This document shows positions 50,151-59,537 of a stretch of 64,000 nucleotides of DNA, piece by piece. The stretch is from Paraoerskovia marina DSM 21750 (GTDB lineage: Bacteria; Actinomycetota; Actinomycetes; Actinomycetales; Cellulomonadaceae), in NCBI RefSeq assembly GCF_000701465.1, contig NZ_JNIY01000003.1, positions 930,001-994,000 of the forward strand, read 5' to 3'. The translations under genes were made by a program, and so were the position numbers. Under the pieces are notes generated by a model, which was given only the letters and a program-made list of their open reading frames with translations, searched no databases and was not told the origin of the DNA. Position 1 is the stretch's first letter. The number at the start of each line of letters is the position of its first letter.

Positions 50151-51500
50151 GTGCGTGACGACGAGGACCCCACCCGATCCGACGACGAGAGTCACCTCTC
50201 GTTGATGGATCCTCCGGCGCGCGCTCTGCCCGCACGGCACACCCCCGGGACCGCGCGCCGGCACGCGGGCAGGGTCGTGGGCCTCGTGCTCACCGGAGTG
50301 CTCACGTTCATCATGGTCGGGGCAGGGGCGGCCTACGTCGACCTGCGGAGCCAGATGGACGTCCACGACGTCGACGACCTCCTCGGCGCCGACCGCCCGA
50401 CGATGCCGACCGGCGTCCAGAAGCAGCCCGAGGACCCCGCGGAGCCACTCGTCGACCCCTATGCCGACCAGGCGTTGAACATCGTCGTCATGGGGACCGA
50501 CCTCCGCGACGGCGACAACGCCGACGTGGCCGGCGCGGCGACCGAGCTCGAGGGCGCCGGCATGCGGAGCGACTCGACGATGCTCGTGCACGTCGCCGGC
50601 GACCGCAGCCGCGTCGAGGTCGTCTCGATTCCCCGCGACTCGCTCGTGACCATCCCGGAGTGCACCCGCTCGGACGGGACGACGACCGGTGTGCACTACA
50701 ACACGATGTTCAACACGGCCTTCCAGCTCGGAGCCGGTGACACCGACGACATCGCGGGAGCCGCGGCCTGCACCCGACGCACCATCGAACAGCTCACCGG
50801 GGTGCTGACCACCGACCACGTCGTCGTCCAGATGGCCGGCGTCACGCCGATCGTCGACGCGATCGGCGGTGTGCGGATGTGCCTGCCGGAGGAGATGCAC
50901 GGCTACCAGGTCGACCTCGACCTCCCCGCCGGCGAGCAGGTGATCGACGGCGAGACCGCGATCAACTTCCTCCGCGCCCGTAAGGGCACCGGGTTCGGGC
51001 TCGAGATGGGAAGCGACCTCGCCCGGATCGAACGACAGCAGGCGTTCGTCGACGCCGCCGTGCACGAGGTCTCCCAGAAGAACCTGCTGACGGACTCGCC
51101 CGCGCTCTACAGGCTCGTCGAGGCGGTCCTGAAGTCGATCTCGACGAGCCCGGGGCTCGGAAGCCCGGAGGCACTCGCCGGCTTCGCGGCGTCGTTGGCG
51201 AAGATCCCGCCGGAACAGGTGGTCTTCACGAGCCTTCCCGTGGTCGAGGCCCCGACGGACCGCAACCGCGTGGTCTGGACCGCCGAGGCCGACGCGATCT
51301 GGGAACGGCTCGCGGCCGACGAGGCACCGCCGACGCCCGAGGCAGAGATCACCGAGACCGTCGGCGAGAGCGACGCGACCACCGAGGCTCCGGCCGGATC
51401 GTCGGCCACGCCGTCGGACAGCTCCGCGGAGACCGGCGAGGAGGACGTCGCCGAGGAGGCCGTCGAGGAGACGGCCGCCCCCGGCGTGTGCCCGAGCTAG
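50151..51500 (+). CDS. LytR-CpsA-Psr (LCP) family cell-wall polymer ligase
   Basis: A 449-residue membrane protein. The cytoplasmic N-terminus (about 50 residues) is followed by one helix (VVGLVLTGVLTFIMVGAGAAY) and the extracellular LCP domain. Key blocks are IVVMGTDLR, MRSDSTMLVHV with its conserved Asp, VVSIPRDSLV with Arg and Asp, and FLRARKGTGFGLEMGSDLARIERQQ. LCP enzymes join secondary polymers to peptidoglycan from lipid-linked precursors. The C-terminal 60 residues are Glu/Ala/Ser-rich and probably disordered, ending in a single Cys. Confidence 0.92.
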   Translation: MRDDEDPTRSDDESHLSLMDPPARALPARHTPGTARRHAGRVVGLVLTGVLTFIMVGAGAAYVDLRSQMDVHDVDDLLGADRPTMPTGVQKQPEDPAEPLVDPYADQALNIVVMGTDLRDGDNADVAGAATELEGAGMRSDSTMLVHVAGDRSRVEVVSIPRDSLVTIPECTRSDGTTTGVHYNTMFNTAFQLGAGDTDDIAGAAACTRRTIEQLTGVLTTDHVVVQMAGVTPIVDAIGGVRMCLPEEMHGYQVDLDLPAGEQVIDGETAINFLRARKGTGFGLEMGSDLARIERQQAFVDAAVHEVSQKNLLTDSPALYRLVEAVLKSISTSPGLGSPEALAGFAASLAKIPPEQVVFTSLPVVEAPTDRNRVVWTAEADAIWERLAADEAPPTPEAEITETVGESDATTEAPAGSSATPSDSSAETGEEDVAEEAVEETAAPGVCPS

Positions 51501-51515
51501 GGTCGTCGTGCCCGC

Positions 51516-52742
51516 TCAGCGGAGGGCGGCGGTATACCGGGTCAGTCGGTCGACCGCCTCCGTCAGGACGTGCTCCTGCTTGACGAAGGTGAACCGGACG
51601 GTCGACGCGAGAGCGTCGGCGACCGCCGACGGACGACCGTCGTCCCCGGTGCGACAGAACGCGGCGACGGGGATCCCGACCACCCCGCCCTCACGGGCGA
51701 GGTCGCGGCAGAGCTGTACGCCGTCAGTGACGCCGAGCGGAGCGGTGTCGGCGACGACGAAGTACGTGCCCTGCGGTCGGTACACCGCGAGACCCGCCCG
51801 GTCGAGTCCCTCGCACAGCAGGTCCCGGCGTCTTTGCAACGACGCCGCGAGCGCACGCGGGACCGCGTCGTCGCCGAGGACCGACGCGACCGCCGGCTGG
51901 AACGGTGCCCCGCTCGCGTAGGTCAGGTACTGCTTGACCGTCCTGATCGCCGTCACCAGGTGGGAGGGACCGTGCAGCCACCCGATCTTCCACCCGGTGA
52001 CGGAGAATGTCTTGCCCGCGGAGCTGATCGTGACCGTGCGGTCCGCCATCCCGGGCAGCGAGGCCATCGGCACGTGCGCGACGCCGTCGAAGACGAGGTG
52101 CTCGTACACCTCGTCCGTCACGACGAGCGCGTCGTGACGTCGTGCGGCGTCGGCGAAGGCCTCGAGCTCGGCGCGTGTCAGTACCGCGCCCGTCGGGTTG
52201 TGCGGCGAGTTGAGCAGGACCAGCCGGGTGCGGGGGCCGACGACGGCCGCGAGCGCGTCGAGGTCCGGCCTGAACCCGTCCGGGTGGGCGAGCATCGGCA
52301 CCGTGCGGTGCGTCCCGCCTGCGAGCGCGATCGTCGCGGCGTGAGTGTCGAAGTAGGGCTCGAGGGTGACGACCTCGTCACCGGGGCCGACCAGGGCCAG
52401 CATCGTCGCCGCGAGCGCCTCGCTCGCGCCGGTGGTCACCAGGACCTCGCTCTCGGGGTCGAGCGTGATCCCGTAGTGCCGTGCCTGGTGGTCGGCGACG
52501 GCGCTGCGCAGCGACTCGGTCCCCGCGCTCGGGGGGTACTGGTTGAACCCTGCGTCGATCGCAGCCTTCGCCGCGTCGAGCATGGCGGCGGGGCCGTCGA
52601 CGTCGGGGAATCCCTGGCCGAGGTTGAGCGCGCCGGTCGAGGCGGCGAGGTCCGTCATCTCGGCGAAGATCGACCCTGCGACCGAGCCGTCCGCGCGGAC
52701 CAGACCCGTGGCGCGGGCCACGTCGAACCATCGTTCCGTCAT
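51516..52742 (-). CDS. class I/II aminotransferase, DapC/kynurenine-aminotransferase-like
   Basis: A 408-residue PLP enzyme. NLGQGFPDVDGP and NQYPPSAGTESLR open the substrate site. NSPHNPTGAV and VTDEVYEHLVF carry the PLP-binding Asn, Asp and Tyr; SSAGKTFSVTGWKIGW holds the Schiff-base Lys. It closely resembles Rv0858c, proposed as DapC (N-succinyl-DAP aminotransferase). It could fill the step between DapD and DapE, but methionine or kynurenine aminotransferase activity is equally possible. Convergent with the LCP gene. Confidence 0.85.
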   Translation of the reverse strand: MTERWFDVARATGLVRADGSVAGSIFAEMTDLAASTGALNLGQGFPDVDGPAAMLDAAKAAIDAGFNQYPPSAGTESLRSAVADHQARHYGITLDPESEVLVTTGASEALAATMLALVGPGDEVVTLEPYFDTHAATIALAGGTHRTVPMLAHPDGFRPDLDALAAVVGPRTRLVLLNSPHNPTGAVLTRAELEAFADAARRHDALVVTDEVYEHLVFDGVAHVPMASLPGMADRTVTISSAGKTFSVTGWKIGWLHGPSHLVTAIRTVKQYLTYASGAPFQPAVASVLGDDAVPRALAASLQRRRDLLCEGLDRAGLAVYRPQGTYFVVADTAPLGVTDGVQLCRDLAREGGVVGIPVAAFCRTGDDGRPSAVADALASTVRFTFVKQEHVLTEAVDRLTRYTAALR

Positions 52743-52750
52743 GCCGACCG

Positions 52751-52756
52751 ACCCTA
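52751..52756 (-). promoter_or_regulatory. -10 hexamer of the aminotransferase gene
   Basis: The minus strand reads TAGGGT, 8 bases before the ATG at 52742. Confidence 0.5.
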
Positions 52757-52874
52757 GCGCGGACCCGTCGGGCAGGTTGTCCACAGCCCTTGCACGGTGA
52801 CGCGGCGAATTCTCTAGGCTCGGGCGCGGCGGCCCAGGCTGCGAAGAATGTCTGGAACGGTGGGAGGAGGACCT

Positions 52875-54134
52875 GTGGACGATGACGGTGTGGTGCTCCT
52901 CGCCGGGGATGCTCGGGACCTCGTGCGCACGCGGGACGTCGACCCCGTGCGTGACCCCGCGGCGGCCGAGCTGCTGGTCCGCGAGGCGCTCTCCGCGTAC
53001 GAGACACGAGCGGCGCTCGGCGGGGTGCCCGTCATCGACGACACGGACGCCGCGGTGCGTCGGGTCCTGGACGACCTCGCCGGAATGGGTCCGCTGCAGG
53101 CCTACCTCGACGACCCGGAGATCGAGGAGGTGTGGGTCAACTCGCCCTCGGAGGTCTTCGTCGCGCGCCGTGGGCGTTCCGAGCTGACGACGACGATCCT
53201 GACGCGAACCCAGCTGCGGGACCTCGTCGAGCGGATGCTCAAGTCCTCCGGGCGTCGGCTCGACCTCTCCAGCCCTTTCGTCGATGCCTGCCTGCCCGGG
53301 GGAGAGCGGCTCCACGTGGCGATCCCGGACGTGACCCGCGAGCACATGGCGGTCAACATCCGCAAGCACGTGCTCAGGGCCACGTCGCTGCGGGACCTCG
53401 TGGATCTCGGTTCCCTGACCCTGCATGCCGCCGAGTTTCTTGACGCCTGCGTACGAGCGGGCCTCAACGTCGTCGTGGCCGGCGCGACACAGGCGGGCAA
53501 GACCACGATGCTCAACGCGCTCGCGGGGTCGATCCCTGCGACGGATCGGGTGATCACGTGCGAGGAGGTCTTCGAGCTGCAGATGCCCTGCCGCGACGTG
53601 GTCCCCCTCCAGTGCCGGCAGCCCTCGCTCGAGGGGACCGGAGAGATCACGCTGCGGCGGCTGGTCAAGGAGGCTCTGCGCATGCGGCCCGACCGGATCG
53701 TGATCGGCGAGGTGCGCGAGGCCGAGTCGCTCGACCTGCTCGTCGCACTCAACTCAGGCGTCCCCGGCCTCTGCACGATCCACGCGAACTCGGCCCGTGA
53801 GGCTCTCGTCAAACTCTGCACCCTGCCGATGCTCGCAGGGCCGAACGTCACGGATCGCTTCGTCGTCCCGACGGTGGCGTCCTCGGTCGACGTCGTCGTG
53901 CACCTCGGCGTCGACGCCGACGGGACGCGCTGCGTCCGAGAGATCGTCACCGTGCCCGGCAGGACGGAGGAGGGCGTCGTCGAGACCGTCGACATCTTCC
54001 AGAGAACCGAGGGACGTCTGCACCGCGCCGCCGGCTACCCGCACGCCCGTGAACGATTCATGCGCGCCGGACTCGACGTCACCGCGATCCTCAACGGGGA
54101 GCGCCACGCGATGCCCGTGGGCGTGGGCATCTGA
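52875..54134 (+). CDS. tadA: Tad/Flp pilus assembly ATPase (CpaF/TadA)
   Basis: A 419-residue secretion ATPase of the GspE/VirB11 class that drives pilin assembly. Walker A is GATQAGKTTML and the Walker B/Asp box region is MRPDRIVIGEVREAESLD. CTIHANSAREAL carries the His box. The GTG is preferred to an in-frame ATG at 52848 because GGAGGAGG lies 4 bases before it; the earlier start adds nine residues without a ribosome binding site. It is the first gene of the Tad operon. No tadZ/ssd gene precedes it. Confidence 0.92.
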   Translation: MDDDGVVLLAGDARDLVRTRDVDPVRDPAAAELLVREALSAYETRAALGGVPVIDDTDAAVRRVLDDLAGMGPLQAYLDDPEIEEVWVNSPSEVFVARRGRSELTTTILTRTQLRDLVERMLKSSGRRLDLSSPFVDACLPGGERLHVAIPDVTREHMAVNIRKHVLRATSLRDLVDLGSLTLHAAEFLDACVRAGLNVVVAGATQAGKTTMLNALAGSIPATDRVITCEEVFELQMPCRDVVPLQCRQPSLEGTGEITLRRLVKEALRMRPDRIVIGEVREAESLDLLVALNSGVPGLCTIHANSAREALVKLCTLPMLAGPNVTDRFVVPTVASSVDVVVHLGVDADGTRCVREIVTVPGRTEEGVVETVDIFQRTEGRLHRAAGYPHARERFMRAGLDVTAILNGERHAMPVGVGI

Positions 54135-54991
54135 TGGGAGTCGTCGTCGGTCTGCTCCTGGGCGCGGGGTGCTGTCTCGTCTGGTTGTCGTGCTGGACCA
54201 ACCCTGCTGCACGGTCGCGAACCCGTGGCTGGACGGCACGCGTCCAGGACATGTTGAGCCAGGCAGGCCTGCCTGACGTGACGCCGGGCGCGCTCCTGGG
54301 TGTCTCGTCCGCCGCGGGGCTCGCCGCGCTCGCCGTCGTCTTCGCGGTCACCCGGTCGATCACGATCTCGGTGTGCTTCGCCGCCATGGCCGGTGCTGCC
54401 CCGTGGCTTCTGGTCCGCGGTCAGGCGCGTCGGCGTCGCGTGCGGCTGCGCGACGTCTGGGCCGAGGCGGTCGATCACCTGGCGTCGGGGGTTCGTGCGG
54501 GCCTCTCGCTTCCGGAGGCGCTCGTCCAGCTGGGCGAGCGGGGTCCCGAGGACCTGCGCGAACCGTTCCGCCGGTTCGGTCAGGACTATCGCAGCGCGGG
54601 TAGGTTCGGGGAAGCGCTCGATGCGCTGAAGGCACGCCTGGCCGATCCCGTCGGCGACCGGATCGTCGAGGCCCTCCGGGTCACGCGCGACGTAGGTGGT
54701 GCGGACCTGGGGCGCATGCTTCGTACGCTCTCCGGGTTCCTCCGGGAAGACGCCAGGACACGCGGCGAGCTGGAGGCTCGGCAGTCGTGGACGATCAACG
54801 GGGCGCGTGTCGCAGTGGCGGGCCCCTGGGTGGTGCTCGGGCTTCTGGCGACGAGGCCGGAGACGGCTGCGGCCTTCGACTCGGTCACCGGCGCGCTGGT
54901 CCTCGCCGGTGGCGCCGCATGCTCGCTCGTGGCCTACCGCGCGATGGTGCACATCGGGCGACTTCCCGACGAGGAACGGGTGCTGCGATGA
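54134..54991 (+). CDS. tadB: Tad platform protein TadB-like (GspF domain)
   Basis: A 285-residue inner-membrane platform protein. Two N-terminal helices are followed by a cytoplasmic GspF domain (SGVRAGLSLPEALVQLGERGPEDLREPF) and two C-terminal helices (about 215-270). The ATG overlaps the tadA stop, and tadC overlaps this stop, so the three are coupled. Charged residues in VTRDVGGADLGRMLRTLSGFLREDARTR are typical of the fold. Confidence 0.87.
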   Translation: MGVVVGLLLGAGCCLVWLSCWTNPAARSRTRGWTARVQDMLSQAGLPDVTPGALLGVSSAAGLAALAVVFAVTRSITISVCFAAMAGAAPWLLVRGQARRRRVRLRDVWAEAVDHLASGVRAGLSLPEALVQLGERGPEDLREPFRRFGQDYRSAGRFGEALDALKARLADPVGDRIVEALRVTRDVGGADLGRMLRTLSGFLREDARTRGELEARQSWTINGARVAVAGPWVVLGLLATRPETAAAFDSVTGALVLAGGAACSLVAYRAMVHIGRLPDEERVLR

Positions 54992-55893
54992 TCGAGGTCT
55001 CGCTCGTGGGTGCTGCCGTCGGTGCGACGGCGGGTCTCGGGTTGCTGCTCGTCGCCAGCGCCGTCGCCCGCCGGTCGATCCGCCTGGACGACCGTGTGGT
55101 CCCCTACCTGCGTGCCTTCGGCGGCGAGCTCGGTCCGCGGACCGGTGGTTCAGCCCTGGCTCCGTGGATGTCCAGGATCACCCGCTGGCTCGAGCGGCTC
55201 GGGTCGTCCCGGGCGGACGTCGAGCGACGTCTCGCCCGCGCCGGGAACCGCGGCTCGGTCGAGCAGTTCCGCATGGTGCAGGTCATCTGGGCGGTCGTGG
55301 GCCTCGCCGCCGGACTCGCCCTGTCGGTCCTGCTCCTCGCGGCACGCGGGTCGAGCCTGCTCACCCTGGTCGTCCTCGTCGTGATCTGTGCCGTCGCGGG
55401 GATCCTGCTCTGCGACTGGAACCTGACTCGACAGGCCTCGCGCCGCGAGGAGCGCATCAGGTCAGAGTTCCCGACGGTCGCCGAGCTGCTCGCGCTCGCC
55501 GTCGGTGCGGGGGAGGGCCCGGTCGCCGCGATCGACCGGATCGCCGCGACGACGCGCGGTGACCTCTCCGACGAGTTCACCCGGGTCCGCGCCGACCTGC
55601 GTGCCGGTGCGACGCTCGACGGTGCCCTCGAGGAGCTGGGCCGCCGCACCGAGGTCAAGGCGCTCGCCCGGTTCGCCGAGGCGGTGACGGTCGCCGTCGA
55701 CCGCGGCACGCCGCTGGCCGAGGTCCTCCGCGCGCAGGCGCAGGACGTCCGTGAAGCAGGCCGCCGCGCCCTGATGGAGGAAGGAGGACGGCGCGAGGTG
55801 CTGATGATGATCCCGGTGGTCTTTCTCATCCTCCCCGTCACGGTCGTCTTCGCCGTCTTCCCCAGTCTTGCCACCCTGCGCGTCGGGTTGTGA
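54988..55893 (+). CDS. tadC: Tad platform protein TadC-like (GspF domain)
   Basis: A 301-residue paralogue of the preceding protein with the same layout: N-terminal helix, soluble part, two helices around 105-150, GspF domain (LALAVGAGEGPVAAIDRI; ADLRAGATLDGALEELGRRTEVKALARFAEAVTVAVDRGTPL in pattern), and a last helix MMIPVVFLILPVTVVFAVFP. It should pair with TadB as the assembly platform. The start ATG overlaps tadB by four bases. Confidence 0.87.
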   Translation: MIEVSLVGAAVGATAGLGLLLVASAVARRSIRLDDRVVPYLRAFGGELGPRTGGSALAPWMSRITRWLERLGSSRADVERRLARAGNRGSVEQFRMVQVIWAVVGLAAGLALSVLLLAARGSSLLTLVVLVVICAVAGILLCDWNLTRQASRREERIRSEFPTVAELLALAVGAGEGPVAAIDRIAATTRGDLSDEFTRVRADLRAGATLDGALEELGRRTEVKALARFAEAVTVAVDRGTPLAEVLRAQAQDVREAGRRALMEEGGRREVLMMIPVVFLILPVTVVFAVFPSLATLRVGL

Positions 55894-55924
55894 CGCGTGC
55901 CCACCACCGAAGGAGTTGACGTCC

Positions 55925-56134
55925 ATGGAACGCCGCAGCATCTCGATCCGGACCGGCGGGGTCCTACGCGCGCGCCTGCGACGAGTCGCGTCGCAGCCGG
56001 AGCGTGGCGACGTGCCCGGATGGGTGCTCGTCACGCTCATGACGGCGGGGCTCGTCGTCGCGCTCTGGGCCATCGCGGGCCCCCTGCTGGAGCAGACGTT
56101 TACGGAGGCGATCAACAGCGTCACGGGTCCGTAG
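55925..56134 (+). CDS. small Flp pilin-like protein, degenerate cleavage site
   Basis: A 69-residue protein in the position of the Flp pilin. A basic leader (RRSISIRTGGVLRARLRRVASQPERG) is followed by DVPGWVLVTLMTAGLVVALW, a pilin-like hydrophobic helix, and a short tail. The usual prepilin peptidase motif needs Glu five residues after the Gly; here the residues after G are DVPGW, so the Glu is missing. It may be processed differently or be a TadE-like minor subunit. AAGGAG nine bases upstream supports the ATG. Confidence 0.68.
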   Translation: MERRSISIRTGGVLRARLRRVASQPERGDVPGWVLVTLMTAGLVVALWAIAGPLLEQTFTEAINSVTGP

Positions 56135-56217
56135 TCGCCGGGCGTCCCGACAGCCGACGGCCGGCGCGACCCCGCCGTCGTGGCGCTCCCGGCGTCCGCG
56201 GGGACGAGGGGTCGGCG

Positions 56218-56568
56218 GTGGCCGAGTTCGCCCTGGTCTCCGTCCTCGTGCTGGCGCTCGTGCTCGCGGTCGTCCAGGTCATCCTCGCCGTCTACGTCAG
56301 GTCCCTGCTCGTCGACGCCGCGGCGGAGGGGGCGCGGGTCGCGGCGCGCGCAGACTCCCTCCCCTCCGACGGGATCCGGCGGACCGAGCAACTGATCGAG
56401 GGATCGCTGTCCGGGCGTTTCGCCGAGGACGTCCGAGTCAGCGAGGCCGAGTTCGACGGGTTGCCGGTGACGGAGATCTCTGTCCGTGCGCCGTTTCCCG
56501 TCGTGGGGACGCTCGGCCCCTCCGGGATGCTCGAGGTCCAGGGACACGCCGTGCAGGAGCCGGGCTGA
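56218..56568 (+). CDS. tadE: TadE-like minor pilin with unclear start
   Basis: At least 116 residues of a TadE-like pseudopilin. The protein-level signature GSAVAEFALVSVLVLALVLA begins just upstream: Gly at 56209, Glu at +5, then the membrane helix, then an extracellular domain with FPVVGTLG. No ATG, GTG or TTG exists in this frame between the preceding stop and GTG 56218, which lies inside the motif and has AGGGG six bases before it. Starting there would delete the cleavage Gly. The alternatives are a start inside the pilin gene (ATG 56020), a rare start codon or an indel. The end overlaps the next ATG. Confidence 0.7.
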   Translation: MAEFALVSVLVLALVLAVVQVILAVYVRSLLVDAAAEGARVAARADSLPSDGIRRTEQLIEGSLSGRFAEDVRVSEAEFDGLPVTEISVRAPFPVVGTLGPSGMLEVQGHAVQEPG

Positions 56569-57035
56569 TGCGCCGGGGGATCGCGGCCCTCCGCACCCGG
56601 TGTGCCGGGGCCGGCCGCGAGGACGGCAACGCGATGGTTGAGTTCATCGGGGCCGCGGTGCTGCTCCTGCTGCCGGTGATGTACATCGGGATCGCGCTCG
56701 CTCGGCTCCAGGCAGGAGTCTTCGCGACGGAGGCGGCGGCACGCGAGATCGGACGCGTCGTCGTCACCTCCGCGGACGCGTCCGAGCGGGCGGCGCTCAG
56801 CGACGCGGCACTGCGGCTCGCCCTCGACGACCAGGGGTTCGATCCGGACGGGGCCGAGGTGGCCGTGACCTGCGCCACCGCGACCTGTCCCGCCGCGGGC
56901 GGTGAGGTGACGGTCCGGGTCGTCTACCCCGTCGAGCTGCCGTTCGTCCCGAGGTTCGTCGGGGAAGCCGTCCCGCTGTCCGTCCCCGTGGAGGCCGTGC
57001 ACGTGGCACCCGTCGGTGACCACGTGGTCCCGTGA
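56568..57035 (+). CDS. second TadE/TadF-like minor pilin
   Basis: A 155-residue pseudopilin. The leader [20 protein letters not shown] ends in Gly, followed by NAMVEF with Glu at +5, and then a membrane helix [19 protein letters not shown]. This is an intact prepilin peptidase site, in contrast with the pilin-like gene two places upstream. The body has a Cys pair ([12 protein letters not shown]) that may form a disulfide outside. It overlaps both neighbours (TGATG and GTGA). Confidence 0.85.
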   Translation: MRRGIAALRTRCAGAGREDGNAMVEFIGAAVLLLLPVMYIGIALARLQAGVFATEAAAREIGRVVVTSADASERAALSDAALRLALDDQGFDPDGAEVAVTCATATCPAAGGEVTVRVVYPVELPFVPRFVGEAVPLSVPVEAVHVAPVGDHVVP

Positions 57036-57508
57036 CCCGCGCGTGCGCGCTGCGCGCGCTGCCGGAGGGCGAGAGCGGACGGATCATGCTGATGACGGCC
57101 GCGTTCGTGGCGTTCACGCTCGGTCTGGTGATCGTCGTCGTCTCCGTGACGCAGGTCCATCTCGACCGCAAGCGTCTCCTCGACCTTGCCGACGCGACGG
57201 CGCTCGCCGCCGCCGACGAGGTGGTCGCGACGTCGGTCTACGACGGCCTTGACGGGACGCCCGCGTCGACGGGAGGCGCGCGTCTGGACCCGGACGACGT
57301 GGAGACCGCGGCCGCCGCCTATCTCGCGGCGTACGCCGGCTCGAGCACGCTCACGGACGTCCGGCTCGTCGAGGCGGGGACGCCGGACGGACGCAGCGCG
57401 CGTGTGGTCCTGACGGCACGGACCTGGCCGGCGATCGTGAGTCCCGTGACACGCGGGTGGTCCGACGGCATCGACCTGACGGCCGTCGCGGCGGCACGGG
57501 CCTGGTAG
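57032..57508 (+). CDS. TadG/Rv3654c-like membrane protein
   Basis: A 158-residue protein with one N-terminal helix ([27 protein letters not shown] in pattern) and an extracellular Ala-rich domain beginning [21 protein letters not shown], the common block of TadG-type proteins and the Rv3654c family. It is short compared with full TadG, which carries a von Willebrand domain. GTG start overlapping the previous stop. Last gene of the Tad cluster; no terminator is visible in the 18 bases before prfB. Confidence 0.8.
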   Translation: MTRACALRALPEGESGRIMLMTAAFVAFTLGLVIVVVSVTQVHLDRKRLLDLADATALAAADEVVATSVYDGLDGTPASTGGARLDPDDVETAAAAYLAAYAGSSTLTDVRLVEAGTPDGRSARVVLTARTWPAIVSPVTRGWSDGIDLTAVAAARAW

Positions 57509-57512
57509 CGCG

Positions 57513-57518
57513 TACCCT
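57513..57518 (+). promoter_or_regulatory. -10 hexamer of prfB
   Basis: TACCCT lies 8 bases before the GTG at 57527. It separates prfB transcription from the Tad operon. Confidence 0.5.
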
Positions 57519-57526
57519 GGGTTCTC

Positions 57527-58645
57527 GTGGCCTCCATCGACTTTCCGCACGAGCTCAAGTCCCTCCGATCGACTCTCGCGAGCATTGCCGCCGTGAGCGA
57601 CCCCGAGGCGCTGCGAGCGAAGATCGCCGACCTCTCGGAGAAGGCGTCCGCGCCCGGTCTCTGGGACGACCCGGAGTCGGCCGCCCGTGTGACGACCGCG
57701 CTCTCGGCCGCGCAGAACGAGCTGGAGCGCGTCGACAACCTCAACGGGCAGATCGACGACCTCGAGGCGCTCGTCGAGATGGCGACCGAGGACGGCGGGG
57801 ACGCCGAGACGCTCGCGGAGGCGGAGTCCGAGCTCGTCACGCTGCAGAAGGCGCTCGGTGAGCTCGAGGTCCGCACGCTCCTGTCCGGTGAGTACGACGT
57901 CCGTGAGGCGGTCGTCACGATCCGTGCTGGAGCCGGTGGTGTGGACGCCGCCGACTTCGCGGAGATGCTGATGCGGATGTACCTGCGCTGGGCCGAGCGG
58001 CACGGCTACCCGACGACGGTTCTGGACACGTCGTACGCGGAGGAGGCCGGCCTGAAGTCGGCGACGTTCGAGGTCAAGGCCCCGTACGCCTTCGGCAACC
58101 TCTCGGTCGAGGCCGGGACGCACCGCCTCGTGCGGATCTCGCCGTTCGACAACCAGGGTCGCCGCCAGACGTCGTTCGCCGCCGTCGAGGTCATCCCGCT
58201 GATCGAGCAGACCGACTCCGTCGAGATCCCCGAGAACGAGATCAAGGTCGACGTGTTCCGTTCCTCCGGCCCGGGTGGTCAGTCGGTCAACACGACCGAC
58301 TCCGCGGTGCGGATGACGCACATCCCGACCGGGATCGTCGTCTCGATGCAGAACGAGAAGTCCCAGATCCAGAACCGCGCCGCCGCGCTCCGCGTTCTCC
58401 AGTCACGCCTGCTGCTGCAGCGTCAGGCGGAGGAGAACGCCAAGAAGAAGGAGCTCGCCGGCGACATCAAGGCGAGCTGGGGCGACCAGATGCGGTCCTA
58501 CGTGCTGCACCCGTACCAGATGGTCAAGGACCTGCGGACGGAGCACGAGGTCGGCAACACGTCCGGCGTCTTCGACGGCGACATCGACGGCTTCATCGAG
58601 GCCGGGATCCGCTGGCGGCGCGGGACGGGGTCCTCCGACGACTGA
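57527..58645 (+). CDS. prfB: peptide chain release factor 2
   Basis: A 372-residue class I release factor recognising UAA and UGA. The stop-codon tripeptide SPF is in [12 protein letters not shown], and the catalytic GGQ is in [11 protein letters not shown] near residue 250. The frame is continuous from the GTG: there is no internal UGA and no programmed frameshift of the E. coli kind. prfB, ftsE, ftsX and smpB stand together as in M. tuberculosis (Rv3100c-Rv3105c). Confidence 0.96.
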   Translation: MASIDFPHELKSLRSTLASIAAVSDPEALRAKIADLSEKASAPGLWDDPESAARVTTALSAAQNELERVDNLNGQIDDLEALVEMATEDGGDAETLAEAESELVTLQKALGELEVRTLLSGEYDVREAVVTIRAGAGGVDAADFAEMLMRMYLRWAERHGYPTTVLDTSYAEEAGLKSATFEVKAPYAFGNLSVEAGTHRLVRISPFDNQGRRQTSFAAVEVIPLIEQTDSVEIPENEIKVDVFRSSGPGGQSVNTTDSAVRMTHIPTGIVVSMQNEKSQIQNRAAALRVLQSRLLLQRQAEENAKKKELAGDIKASWGDQMRSYVLHPYQMVKDLRTEHEVGNTSGVFDGDIDGFIEAGIRWRRGTGSSDD

Positions 58646-58769
58646 TCGCGGTCTCGCGTCAGATCTCCGCGGTCTCTCCTCCCGCGGCGTGTCGGTCGGC
58701 GTACCGCGAAGGCTCGGTGCTTAGCCTCGAGTCGACCGAGGGCACGACCGTGCCCCGCCTCGACCGACG

Positions 58770-59534
58770 GTGAGTGCCCCTGTGATTCGCTTCGAAAACG
58801 TCACGAAGACGTACGCGCGTGGGGCGAGACCCGCCCTCGACGACGTCTCGCTCGACATCGACCGCGGTGAGTTCGTCTTCCTGGTCGGGGCCTCAGGGTC
58901 CGGAAAGTCGACCTGCCTGCGTCTCGTCCTGAGGGAGGAACGGCCGTCCGCGGGCGCCGTCCACGTCGCGGGGCGGGACCTGAGCAGGCTCTCGAGCTGG
59001 AAGGTTCCCGACCTGCGTCGTCAGATCGGCGTCGTCTTCCAGGACTTTCGCCTGCTGCCCAACAAGACCGTCTACGAGAACGTCGCGTTCGCCCTCCAGG
59101 TGCTCGGTCGCAGGCGGCACACCATCTCGCTCGCGGTCCCCGAGGTCCTCGAGCTCGTCGGGCTCGAGGGCAAGGAGAAGCGTCGCCCGCACGAGCTCTC
59201 GGGTGGGGAGCAGCAACGCGTCGCGCTGGCCCGGGCGTACGTCAACCGACCCCCGATCCTGCTCGCCGACGAGCCGACCGGGAACCTGGACCCGACGACG
59301 GCGCTGGGCATCATGCGTCTGCTCGACCGGATCAACCGGACGGGCACGACGGTCGTCATGGCCACGCACGACGAGGAGACCGTGAACCAGTGGCGGCGTC
59401 GTGTGATCGAGCTGGACGACGGGACGGTCGTCCGGGACGAGGCCGAGGGGATCTACGACTCGTCGAGGCGCGGCGATCCGGGGACACCGGGCATCGCCGC
59501 GGCGGGCGAGCCTCTCCCGATCGGCGAGGTGTAG
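58770..59534 (+). CDS. ftsE: cell division ABC ATPase FtsE
   Basis: A 254-residue ATPase of the FtsEX complex, which transmits a division signal to periplasmic or extracellular hydrolases. Walker A is GASGSGKST, the signature is [14 protein letters not shown] and Walker B is [12 protein letters not shown]. Two GTG starts are possible: 58770 (MSAPVIRF) and 58782 ([11 protein letters not shown]), the latter closer to usual FtsE N-termini. The C-terminal 35 residues extend past the standard length and are Gly/Pro-rich. The 124-base gap before it contains a TAGCCT at 58722-58727 but no clear hairpin. Confidence 0.94.
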   Translation: MSAPVIRFENVTKTYARGARPALDDVSLDIDRGEFVFLVGASGSGKSTCLRLVLREERPSAGAVHVAGRDLSRLSSWKVPDLRRQIGVVFQDFRLLPNKTVYENVAFALQVLGRRRHTISLAVPEVLELVGLEGKEKRRPHELSGGEQQRVALARAYVNRPPILLADEPTGNLDPTTALGIMRLLDRINRTGTTVVMATHDEETVNQWRRRVIELDDGTVVRDEAEGIYDSSRRGDPGTPGIAAAGEPLPIGEV

Positions 59535-59537
59535 ACG

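Noticed and set aside
52777-52785. TTGTCCACA, a DnaA-box sequence
   Set aside because: It is a single copy between the aminotransferase and tadA, without clustering, dnaA or dnaN. One 9-mer match in 64 kb is weak evidence for an origin.
57527-57620. Programmed frameshift site in prfB
   Set aside because: The frame is continuous from the GTG, and there is no in-frame UGA with a slippery CUU before it.
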